35,154 bases of DNA from Variovorax atrisoli 110B (GTDB taxonomy: Bacteria; Pseudomonadota; Gammaproteobacteria; Burkholderiales; Burkholderiaceae_C): the NCBI RefSeq assembly GCF_000382045.1, contig NZ_KB907477.1, positions 1 through 35,154 on the forward strand, given 5' to 3'. Positions 7,451-14,022 of this stretch are shown piece by piece. The notes under the pieces were generated by a model. That model was not told the origin of the DNA. It saw nothing but the letters and a program-made list of their open reading frames with translations, and searched no databases. Every line of letters begins with the position of its first letter. Positions within the stretch are counted from its first letter, which is position 1. The translations under genes and the position numbers were made by a program.

Positions 7451-7797
7451 TCGGTCTCCTCCTGGTGATAGAGAAAGCGCGAGAGCGCATCGAGGCGCCC
7501 GTTCCAGAACTTCTCGTACCGCGACAGCCACACTGCGGCCTCCTGCATGGGCCGGGGCGAGAGTTCGCAGCGCACGATGCGGCCCTCCTTCGTGCGGGAG
7601 ATGAGGCCGGCGTCTTCCAGCACGCGCAGGTGCTTCATGAACCCCGTGAGGGACATGTCGTGCGGCTCGGCCAGCTCGGTCACGCTGAGGGTGCGTTCGC
7701 CAAGGGCTTCGAGCACGGCGCGCCGGGTGGAATCGGAAAGCGCAGCGAAGACTGCGTCGAGCGCTTCGGCGTCGGGTCGGGCTGTTGACTGAACCAT
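7339..7797 (-). CDS. ArsR/SmtB-family repressor
   Basis: A 152-residue winged-helix regulator. Residues about 8-95 hold the ArsR fold, with DAVFAALSDSTRRAVLEAL, the LSVTELAEPHDMSLTGFMKHLRVLEDAG recognition region and a wing (LISRTKEGRIVRCEL). There is no metal-binding Cys pair, which fits the subgroup paired with SRPBCC proteins rather than metal sensors. The C-terminal 35 residues (Pro/Ser/Arg-rich) read through the start of the SRPBCC gene and are probably unstructured. ATG 7797 is chosen over upstream codons because the conserved fold begins right after it. It lies at the centre of a palindrome, with a promoter just upstream, so the gene probably represses itself and its transcript may lack a leader. 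Confidence 0.92.
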   Translation of the reverse strand: MVQSTARPDAEALDAVFAALSDSTRRAVLEALGERTLSVTELAEPHDMSLTGFMKHLRVLEDAGLISRTKEGRIVRCELSPRPMQEAAVWLSRYEKFWNGRLDALSRFLYHQEETEWRNLPPATPDAPRSPSDGTTASRPTSSGARGPTRRR

Positions 7798-7807
7798 GCG
7801 GTTGAGT
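7788..7807. promoter_or_regulatory. Candidate ArsR operator over the start codon
   Basis: ACTGAACC-ATGC-GGTTGAGT is a near-perfect palindrome (8-bp arms, one mismatch). Its centre contains the repressor's own start codon, and its right arm overlaps the -10 element. Binding here would block both promoter opening and initiation. Confidence 0.55.
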
Positions 7808-7833
7808 ATCAAAAAGGTCCGGGAGGCCGTCAA
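7805..7833 (-). promoter_or_regulatory. Candidate arsR-type promoter (leaderless)
   Basis: On the minus strand, TTGACG (7833-7828), a 17-bp spacer and GATACT (7810-7805) make a strong sigma70-like promoter. Seven bases separate the -10 from the ATG at 7797, so transcription would start at the start codon itself. Confidence 0.55.
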
Positions 7834-7900
7834 GTCATGCTTCGAGCCATGCGACCATGTTGCCCATCGCCCAATCACGAACAGACAGAGGAAGCATCCG

Positions 7901-8854
7901 ATGACCGAACTGCGCCAGCCATATCCTCCGATCGAGCCCTACGAAAGCGGCATGCTCGACGTGGGCGACGGCCACCAGATCTACTACGAGCGCTGCGGCA
8001 CGCCCGGTGCCAAGCCGGCCGTGTTCCTGCACGGCGGGCCCGGCGGCGGCATCTCGCCGGAGCACCGCCGGCTGTTCGATCCCGCGCGCTACGACCTGAC
8101 CCTGTTCGACCAGCGCGGCTGCGGCCGCTCGCTGCCGCATGCAGGCCTGGAAGCCAACACGACCTGGCACCTGGTCGCCGACATCGAGCGCCTGCGCGAG
8201 CGCGCCGGCGTCGACAAGTGGCTGGTGTTCGGCGGCTCGTGGGGCTCCACGCTCGCCCTCGCCTACGCCCAGAAGCACCCCGAGCGCGTGAGCGAACTGG
8301 TGCTGCGCGGCATCTACACCGTGACCCGTGCGGAGCTGCAGTGGTACTACCAGTTCGGCGTGTCGGAGATGTTCCCCGACAAGTGGGAGAAGTTCCAGGC
8401 GCCCATTCCCGAGGCCGAGCGCGGCGACATGATCGCCGCCTACCGCAAGCGGCTCACCGGTGACGACCCGGTCGTGCGGATCGAGGCGGCACGCGCCTGG
8501 AGCGTGTGGGAGGCCGAGACCATCACCCTGCTGCCGAGCCCCGGGCTTGCCCAGTCCCACGCCGAAGATCATTTCGCACTGGCCTTCGCACGGCTGGAGA
8601 ACCACTACTTCGTGCACGACGCCTGGCTGGAGGAAGGCCAACTGCTGCGCGACGCGCATCGGCTGCACGGCATCCCCGGCGTGATCGTGCACGGCCGCTA
8701 CGACATGCCCTGCCCTGCGCGCTACGCCTGGGCGCTGCACAAGGCGTGGCCGGAGGCGGAGTTCCATCTGATCGAAGGCGCAGGGCACGCCTATTCGGAG
8801 CCCGGCATCCTCGACCGGCTGCTGCGCGCGACCGATGGTTTCGCCAGCCGCTGA
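7901..8854 (+). CDS. pip: Proline iminopeptidase
   Basis: A 317-residue alpha/beta-hydrolase (peptidase family S33) that removes N-terminal proline from peptides in the cytosol. The oxyanion motif HGGPGGG is at 44-50, the nucleophile Ser113 lies in GGSWGS, and the other triad residues are probably Asp268 (HGRYD) and His296 (GAGHAYSE). The typical LFDQRGCGRS block is at 68-77. ATG 7901 is chosen because the family starts with this RQPYPPIEPYESGML sequence; a start at 7796 would add residues read from the ArsR promoter. AGAGGAAG upstream is the likely ribosome binding site. It is divergent from the ArsR/SRPBCC pair, with 103 bases between the starts. No signal peptide. Confidence 0.96.
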   Translation: MTELRQPYPPIEPYESGMLDVGDGHQIYYERCGTPGAKPAVFLHGGPGGGISPEHRRLFDPARYDLTLFDQRGCGRSLPHAGLEANTTWHLVADIERLRERAGVDKWLVFGGSWGSTLALAYAQKHPERVSELVLRGIYTVTRAELQWYYQFGVSEMFPDKWEKFQAPIPEAERGDMIAAYRKRLTGDDPVVRIEAARAWSVWEAETITLLPSPGLAQSHAEDHFALAFARLENHYFVHDAWLEEGQLLRDAHRLHGIPGVIVHGRYDMPCPARYAWALHKAWPEAEFHLIEGAGHAYSEPGILDRLLRATDGFASR

Positions 8855-8933
8855 GCCGCTCGTCCACAGCCCTGCGCGGGAACGCTTTATGCGTGCTGCA
8901 CTGCAACACCCACCACCTGCGAAGGAGCGCCCC

Positions 8934-9356
8934 ATGCTGGACCGTACCGCCACCCAGTTCTCCCACGTGAAGCCCGGTGACACCGAATTCGTGTCGGGTG
9001 GTCTGCGTGACTTCTTCCTCTATCGCGACCTGGGCGTGGCGGAGGCCACCAACGGCAAGGTGATCGCGCATCTGGTCAAGGCCAACATGGCACCGGAAAC
9101 GGGCACCGGCTGGCACCGCCATGAGGCGGACTTCCAGATCGTGATCATGGTCAAGGGCTGGGCCCGTTTCATGTACGAGGACAAGGAAACCCTGGTCGAG
9201 GCCGGCGACGTGGTGCACCAGCGCCCGGGCATCCGCCACTTCCTGTTCGACTACTCGCCCGACATGGAGTACCTGGAGATCGTCTCGCCCGCGGACTTCA
9301 AGAGCATCGACGTGGAGCCGGTGTGCGAGGTGCCGGCGCCTACGCCCTGGAAGTGA
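8934..9356 (+). CDS. Cupin-domain protein
   Basis: A 140-residue single-domain cupin. Motif 1 is GWHRHEADFQIVIMVKGWARF (His61, His63, Gln68) and motif 2 is AGDVVHQRPGIRHFLFD (His102), giving a likely metal site. Small cupins of this type bind sugars, act as dioxygenases or isomerases, or are sensors; the substrate cannot be told from sequence. GGAG, seven bases before ATG 8934, fixes the start, and the in-frame extension upstream to 8835 is rejected because it reads through the end of pip. It follows pip by 79 bases and may share its transcript. Downstream are inverted repeats (9359-9417). Confidence 0.88.
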   Translation: MLDRTATQFSHVKPGDTEFVSGGLRDFFLYRDLGVAEATNGKVIAHLVKANMAPETGTGWHRHEADFQIVIMVKGWARFMYEDKETLVEAGDVVHQRPGIRHFLFDYSPDMEYLEIVSPADFKSIDVEPVCEVPAPTPWK

Positions 9357-9358
9357 AA

Positions 9359-9417
9359 CCGGGTCTGTCGCCCGGAAGACGGCGGGCCTGAAGCCGACGG
9401 CAGGAAACCTGTCTTCC
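9359..9417 (+). other. Cluster of inverted repeats after the cupin gene
   Basis: Three inverted repeats follow the cupin stop: CCGGG/CCCGG (9359-9375), GGAAGAC/GTCTTCC (9374-9380 with 9411-9417), and CAGG-AAA-CCTG inside the latter. They could fold as a structured 3' end of the cupin message or as part of the fiu leader. No T-run makes a standard terminator, and I could not match it to a known riboswitch. Confidence 0.4.
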
Positions 9418-9484
9418 ACCTGACCTCCACGGTAAAGAAGGCGAGCTGTCTCCTCAGCCAGACACCAGGGGCAAGCAAGCCACA

Positions 9485-9501
9485 AACGAGAGTCATTCGC
9501 A
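9485..9501. promoter_or_regulatory. Candidate Fur box upstream of fiu
   Basis: AACGAGAGTCATTCGCA resembles the common beta-proteobacterial Fur site core (AATGAGAATCATTCGCA-like) with two differences from that pattern. It lies 52 bases before the start of a siderophore receptor gene, where iron-loaded Fur repression is expected. Confidence 0.5.
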
Positions 9502-9552
9502 GCCAGAATCCCGGCCGGTGGTGCTTTTGTCCGCACCTTCCGAGATTCGACG

Positions 9553-11856
9553 ATGACCAGCACCTCACTTCCCTCGCGTCGCCGCACGCCGGTCGCACTC
9601 GCCCTGATCGGCCTGTGCGCCTCTCCCCTTCCCGCCGCCTTCGCCCAGCAGCAGCAACAGCAGCCGCCACGACAGGAACAGGCCACCCAGTCCTCCCCCG
9701 CTCCCGGCACCTCGGTCCCCGGCACGCTGCGTGAAGTGCAGGTCCAGGGCGCCCAGGACAAGGACAGCTTCGGCGCCAACGCGTCCTCGCTGAACCGTCT
9801 GCCGGCCGACCTGCGCGATGCGCCGCAATCCATCACCGTGATCAACCAGGCAGTGATGCAGTCGCAGGGCGCGACCTCGCTGGCGAGCGCGCTGCGCAAC
9901 GTGCCGGGCCTCACGATCGGCGGCGCCGAAGGCGGGCAGATCGGCACCAACATCAACCTCAACGGCTTCTCGGCGCGCACCGACATCTATCTCGACGGCG
10001 CACGCGATCGCGCCCAGTACTACCGCGACACCTTCGCGCTCGAGTCGGTCGAGGTGCTGATGGGGCCGTCGTCGATGCTGTTCGGGCGCGGCTCCACCGG
10101 CGGCGTGATCAACCAGGTCACCAAGAAGCCTTCGCTCACGCCCGCGGGCGAGGTCTCGGTGTCGGCGAGCACCACCGGCCTCGTGCGCTCGACCATCGAC
10201 GTCAACCGTCCGATGTCCGACACCTCGGCCTTCCGCATCGCGGCCATGGGCCAGCAGGGCGACGCCAGCACGCGGGAGCAGACGAAGCTGAAGGACTTCG
10301 GCCTCGACGCCTCGCTGAAGTTCGGCATCAACACGCCCACGCAGGTCACGCTCTCGGCGCTGGTGCAGCACAACCGCGACCAGCCCGACTACGGCCTGCC
10401 GCCGCTGAACGGCCATCCGGTGAAGGTCGACCGCGACATGGCGTACGGCTTCAAGGACGACCGCACCATCTCCGACATCCAGGCCTTCAGCGCGGTGGTG
10501 CAGCACAAGCTCACGCCCGATACCTCGATCCGCAACCAGACGCAATACAACGACGTGACCACCGATGCGCGCGAGACGGCGCCGCAGAGCATCGGCACGC
10601 TGTCGGCCAAGGGCGTGTTCACGCCCTTTTCCACTGGCACCACGGCCGTGCCGGCGGCCGCGTTCTCTGCGCTGCCGCTCGACACGCTGTGGGTGCGCCA
10701 ACAGAGCCATGACCGCAGGATCCGCGACAAGTCGCTGTTCAACCTGACCGAGCTCAACACGAAGTTCGCCACCGGCTCCATCAAGCACACGCTGCTCGCG
10801 GGGCTTGAGTTGGGCCACGACACCTACGCCAACCAGGCCTACTACCGCAACGGCAGCTGCGCGGGCGTGGCGCTGAACCCGGCCGGCGGCACCAGCGGCT
10901 ACGCGACCTGCTCTCCGCTGCTCGCGCCCTACCAGGGCGACACGCCGGCCACGGCGCCTTCGCTGCCCGGCAACCTGGCCACCGCACACGCGACCACCGT
11001 GGCCGGCTACGTGAACGACACCATCGAGCTGACCCCGCAGTGGAAGCTGGTGGCCGGCGTGCGGCAGGACCACTACAGCGCACGCATCTACAACACCATC
11101 CCGACCGCGACCACGCTCGCCACAGAGAGCCAGACCGTCGACTTCACCAGCGTGCGCGCCGGCGCGATCTGGCAGCCCACGCCCGAGCAGTCGTACTACG
11201 TGTCGTACAGCACCTCGTTCAACCCCTCGCTCGAGCAGCTCGTGGCCACCACCGGCGCCACGCAGCCGCTGCCGCCGCAGAAGAACAAGGCCTACGAGCT
11301 CGGCGGCAAGTGGGACTTCAACAACGGCAATCTGTCGCTGACCGCCGCGGCCTTCCAGATCACGCAGACCAACGCGCGCTCGCAGAACAGCGACGGCACC
11401 TACAGCGCGACCGGCACCGTGCGCGTAAACGGCGCGCGCGCAGGCGTCGCGGGCCGCGTCACCGACAAGCTGCAGCTCTTCGGTGCCTACACGCACCTGG
11501 ACGCGACCATCGTCGACGGCATCGCACCGGGCACGCTCGGCAAGGTGCCCGCCAACACGCCGAAGGATGCGGCCAGCCTGTGGGCCACGTACGCGATCAC
11601 GCCCGAGTGGGAGATCGGCGGCGGCACCACCTACAGCGCGAAGCGATTCGCCAACAACACGGACCTGGTGCAGGTCGGCGGCTACGTGCGGCTGGACGCG
11701 ATGCTGGCTTACCATCAGCCGAAGTACGACATCCGGCTGAACCTGTTCAACCTGGCCAACCGGCACTACTACGACGCGCTGATCCCCTCGGACGGCGGCC
11801 GCGCGGTGCCGGGCTCGGGCCGAGTCGCCACGCTGTCGTTCACCTACCGGCTCTGA
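9553..11856 (+). CDS. fiu: TonB-dependent siderophore receptor, Fiu-like
   Basis: A 767-residue outer-membrane receptor that imports ferric siderophores using TonB energy. A signal peptide with an Arg-rich start and a hydrophobic core ends near Ala31 (PAAFA/QQQ). The plug domain (about 65-190) shows DAPQSITVINQAVMQSQGA, LRNVPGLTIGGAEGG and the FGRGSTGGVINQVTKKP block. The rest is a 22-strand barrel ending in an aromatic-containing strand (VATLSFTYRL). The next gene is a PKHD hydroxylase, the same partner as E. coli Fiu with YbiX and PiuA with PiuC, which supports a catecholate-siderophore receptor. The start is set by the signal peptide; the Shine-Dalgarno is weak and a small hairpin (GGTGC/GCACC, 9520-9537) lies just before it. 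Confidence 0.93.
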   Translation: MTSTSLPSRRRTPVALALIGLCASPLPAAFAQQQQQQPPRQEQATQSSPAPGTSVPGTLREVQVQGAQDKDSFGANASSLNRLPADLRDAPQSITVINQAVMQSQGATSLASALRNVPGLTIGGAEGGQIGTNINLNGFSARTDIYLDGARDRAQYYRDTFALESVEVLMGPSSMLFGRGSTGGVINQVTKKPSLTPAGEVSVSASTTGLVRSTIDVNRPMSDTSAFRIAAMGQQGDASTREQTKLKDFGLDASLKFGINTPTQVTLSALVQHNRDQPDYGLPPLNGHPVKVDRDMAYGFKDDRTISDIQAFSAVVQHKLTPDTSIRNQTQYNDVTTDARETAPQSIGTLSAKGVFTPFSTGTTAVPAAAFSALPLDTLWVRQQSHDRRIRDKSLFNLTELNTKFATGSIKHTLLAGLELGHDTYANQAYYRNGSCAGVALNPAGGTSGYATCSPLLAPYQGDTPATAPSLPGNLATAHATTVAGYVNDTIELTPQWKLVAGVRQDHYSARIYNTIPTATTLATESQTVDFTSVRAGAIWQPTPEQSYYVSYSTSFNPSLEQLVATTGATQPLPPQKNKAYELGGKWDFNNGNLSLTAAAFQITQTNARSQNSDGTYSATGTVRVNGARAGVAGRVTDKLQLFGAYTHLDATIVDGIAPGTLGKVPANTPKDAASLWATYAITPEWEIGGGTTYSAKRFANNTDLVQVGGYVRLDAMLAYHQPKYDIRLNLFNLANRHYYDALIPSDGGRAVPGSGRVATLSFTYRL

Positions 11857-11903
11857 CGGGGCCTCGCAAGCGCCTCAAAGCGCATCGGAAAGAAAGGCAC
11901 GCC

Positions 11904-12590
11904 ATGCTGGTCTGCATTCCCGGCATCCTCGACCGCGAGGCGCTCGCGGCGGTCCGCTCGCGCCTCGAAGCCGCGGGCGACGCATGGGTCGACGGCCGCG
12001 TCACCGCGGGCCACCAGGGCGCGCCGGTCAAGTTCAACCAGCAGATCGACGAAGGCTCGCAGGTCGCGTTCGAATGCCAGTCCATCGTGGCGAGCGCGCT
12101 GGAGCGGCACCCCACCTTCATCAGCGCCGCGCTGCCCAACCTGCTGTATCCGCCGATGTTCAACCGCTACGGCGAGGGCATGCGCTTCGGCCTGCACGTG
12201 GACGGCGGCGTGCGCATCGACCCGCGCACCGGCCGCAAGCTGCGCACCGATCTCTCGGCCACGATCTTCCTGTCGGAGGCCGACAGCTACGACGGCGGCG
12301 AGCTGCAGATGGAAGACACGCACGGCATGCAGACGGTGAAGCTCGCGGCCGGCGACATGGTGCTCTACCCCGCCACCAGCCTGCACCAGGTGACGCCCAT
12401 CACCCGCGGCGTGCGGCTCGCGTGCTTCTTCTGGGTGCAGAGCCTCGTGCGCGACGCGGGCGACCGTGCACTGCTCTTCGACATGGACAACGCCATCCAG
12501 CGCCTCAACCAGAGCGGCGCCGACGAGTCGGCCCGCCGCACGCTGACCGGGACGTATCACAACCTGCTTCGCAAATGGAGCGACACCTGA
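11904..12590 (+). CDS. piuC: PKHD-type Fe(II)/2-oxoglutarate hydroxylase PiuC
   Basis: A 228-residue cytosolic dioxygenase of the YbiX/PiuC family, expected to hydroxylate a substrate linked to siderophore iron use; the natural substrate is not settled. The iron ligands are His98 and Asp100 (GLHVDGGVR) and His161 (SLHQVTP), and Arg171 (ITRGVR) should hold 2-oxoglutarate. KFNQQID and RYGEGMRF are family blocks, and the C-terminal helix region (NLLRKWSDT) matches the usual end. ATG 11904 has AGAAAGG upstream. It follows fiu by 47 bases and is very likely co-transcribed with it under Fur control. Confidence 0.96.
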   Translation: MLVCIPGILDREALAAVRSRLEAAGDAWVDGRVTAGHQGAPVKFNQQIDEGSQVAFECQSIVASALERHPTFISAALPNLLYPPMFNRYGEGMRFGLHVDGGVRIDPRTGRKLRTDLSATIFLSEADSYDGGELQMEDTHGMQTVKLAAGDMVLYPATSLHQVTPITRGVRLACFFWVQSLVRDAGDRALLFDMDNAIQRLNQSGADESARRTLTGTYHNLLRKWSDT

Positions 12591-12629
12591 GTTGCTTGAA
12601 CTCCCGCAGCACGCCGGGCGGACAGCAAG

Positions 12630-13238
12630 TCAGACCACGATCGTGCGGCACCACGCATAGATGCTGCGCGGCTGCCGCTCGAAGATCTCCGGCGAGGTGA
12701 TCTTGATGGCATCGAACGGCGCCACCTTGAAATTGACCGCCGAGCAGTGCGCCACCAGCCGGGCGCGGCCATCGGCATCGGCTTCCATCACAAGGCCCAC
12801 GTGGCCGTAGTTCTCGCCGCTCCCCGCCTTCGGGTAGACGACGAGAGCGCCCGGAGTGGCCCGGGCTCGCCGTTCGAAGCGCACGCCGGCGCCCATGGCA
12901 TCGGCCCAGATGCTGTCGGTGTAGATCCATCCGGCGGCATCCGTGTAAGGCGCCGGATCGCTCTTTCTGCCGAAGCCGAGCGCCCAGCACACGAAGCCCG
13001 AGCAGTCGCAGGCGGGCACCACCAGCGCCGGATCGTGCACGTCGAGTCCCGCCGCCTGAGCCAATGGCTCCAGGGCGTGTTGCTGCGCCACGGGAAGCGT
13101 CGGCCACAACTGGCCGACCGGCAACGGGCTCGTCGGCGATGCCGCGGCTGCGGACCGCCCACCCTCTCCGAGCCAGTAGACAGTGCCCTGCCCACAGGCC
13201 GAATGCGCACGCTCCAGGACATCGTCAACTCGGTACAT
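12630..13238 (-). CDS. NlpC/P60-like cysteine hydrolase, no signal peptide
   Basis: A 202-residue protein with the papain-like NlpC/P60 (CHAP-related) core: catalytic Cys79 in CDCSGFVCWALG, His146 in NYGHVGLVME, and a possible third polar residue in the following strand (AHCSAVNFK). Such enzymes cleave peptidoglycan peptides or related amides. There is no signal peptide or membrane segment, so it is either cytosolic, acting on recycled fragments or another amide, or exported by a specialised route such as type VI secretion. The start ATG 13238 is fixed by an excellent AAAGGAG seven bases upstream; a longer start at 13589 would run through the regulator gene on the other strand. It converges on piuC and is divergent from the two-component genes. 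No obvious immunity gene is next to it. Confidence 0.8.
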   Translation of the reverse strand: MYRVDDVLERAHSACGQGTVYWLGEGGRSAAAASPTSPLPVGQLWPTLPVAQQHALEPLAQAAGLDVHDPALVVPACDCSGFVCWALGFGRKSDPAPYTDAAGWIYTDSIWADAMGAGVRFERRARATPGALVVYPKAGSGENYGHVGLVMEADADGRARLVAHCSAVNFKVAPFDAIKITSPEIFERQPRSIYAWCRTIVV

Positions 13239-13291
13239 ACGGCTCCTTTGGGCTCTTCTTCCGAAAATAACCGGGGCGCCGCCGGCTGGCG

Positions 13292-13309
13292 ATACCGCAT
13301 AAGCGCTAT
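13292..13309. promoter_or_regulatory. Imperfect palindrome in the divergent intergenic region
   Basis: ATACCGC-ATAA-GCGCTAT has 7-bp arms with one mismatch, midway between the NlpC/P60 gene and the NarL-type regulator. It could be a binding site for that regulator, which would link the hydrolase to the two-component system. This is inference. Confidence 0.35.
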
Positions 13310-13374
13310 GGATCGACGGCGAACGACGGCAAAGAATGGAGTCATACACCGCGCCCGAACAGCCTGGAGTGGGA

Positions 13375-14022
13375 ATGAAAATCCGCGTGCTGATAGTCGA
13401 GGACGAGCCGGAATTCATGCGCCGGTTCTCCACCGCCGTGCTGGCCGACCCAGGACTTTCACTGACGGCATCGGTATCGACCGGTGCCGCGGCGATGGCG
13501 CTGCTGGCGGCCCAGCCTCCGGACGTACTGCTGCTCGACCTCGGCCTGCCGGACATGGATGGCACCGAGCTGATCCGCCACATCGCCATTCACCACCCCG
13601 CATGCGACGTGCTCGTGGTGACCATGTTCGGCGACGACCAGCATGTGATCGCCGCGCTGGAAGCCGGTGCGACCGGCTACCTGCTCAAGGACGCGGGCGC
13701 GGACCGCATCGCCACCAGCATCCATGAGCTACACGCAGGCGGTTCACCCATCAGCCCGGGCATCGCGCGCCGCATCCTGGCACGGATGCGCACGTCCACG
13801 AGCCTGCCGCGCAACGAAAGCCCGCGGGATGCGGTGCTGACGCCGCGCGAGACGGAATTGCTGCGCCTCACGGCCAAGGGCCTCAGCTTCGACGCCATCG
13901 GACAGCTCCTGCAGATCTCGCCCCACACCGTGGTGGCGCACGTCAAGAAGATCTATCGCAAGCTGGCGGTGCACTCGCGGGGGGAGGCTGTCTACGAGGC
14001 CAGCCAGATGGGACTGCTGTGA
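13375..14022 (+). CDS. NarL/FixJ-family response regulator
   Basis: A 215-residue DNA-binding response regulator. The receiver domain (1 to about 120) has the acidic pair Glu9-Asp10/Glu11 (VEDEPEF), the phosphate acceptor Asp55 in LLLDLGLPDMDG, and Lys in YLLKDAGADR. The C-terminal LuxR-type helix-turn-helix (about 150-215) shows LTPRETELLRLTAKGLSFDAI and SPHTVVAHVKKIYRKLAVHSR. ATG 13375 is chosen over 13336 because GGAGTGGG lies just before it and receivers normally begin MKIRVLIVED. The gene overlaps its kinase partner by four bases (GTGA), so the pair should be translated in a fixed ratio. Confidence 0.96.
   Translation: MKIRVLIVEDEPEFMRRFSTAVLADPGLSLTASVSTGAAAMALLAAQPPDVLLLDLGLPDMDGTELIRHIAIHHPACDVLVVTMFGDDQHVIAALEAGATGYLLKDAGADRIATSIHELHAGGSPISPGIARRILARMRTSTSLPRNESPRDAVLTPRETELLRLTAKGLSFDAIGQLLQISPHTVVAHVKKIYRKLAVHSRGEAVYEASQMGLL

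Noticed and set aside
8835..8933. N-terminal extension of the cupin protein
   Set aside because: It overlaps the end of pip and lacks a ribosome binding site, whereas GGAG precedes ATG 8934.
9357..9480. Cobalamin riboswitch before fiu
   Set aside because: Short resemblances to the B12 box (AGCCAGACACC) were seen, but the conserved core (GCTGCCCCCGCAACTG-like) is absent on both strands and the receptor is siderophore-like.
9565..11766. 733-codon minus-strand open frame opposite fiu
   Set aside because: Antisense of a recognisable TonB receptor; composition is Arg/Val/Gly-rich without any family motif.
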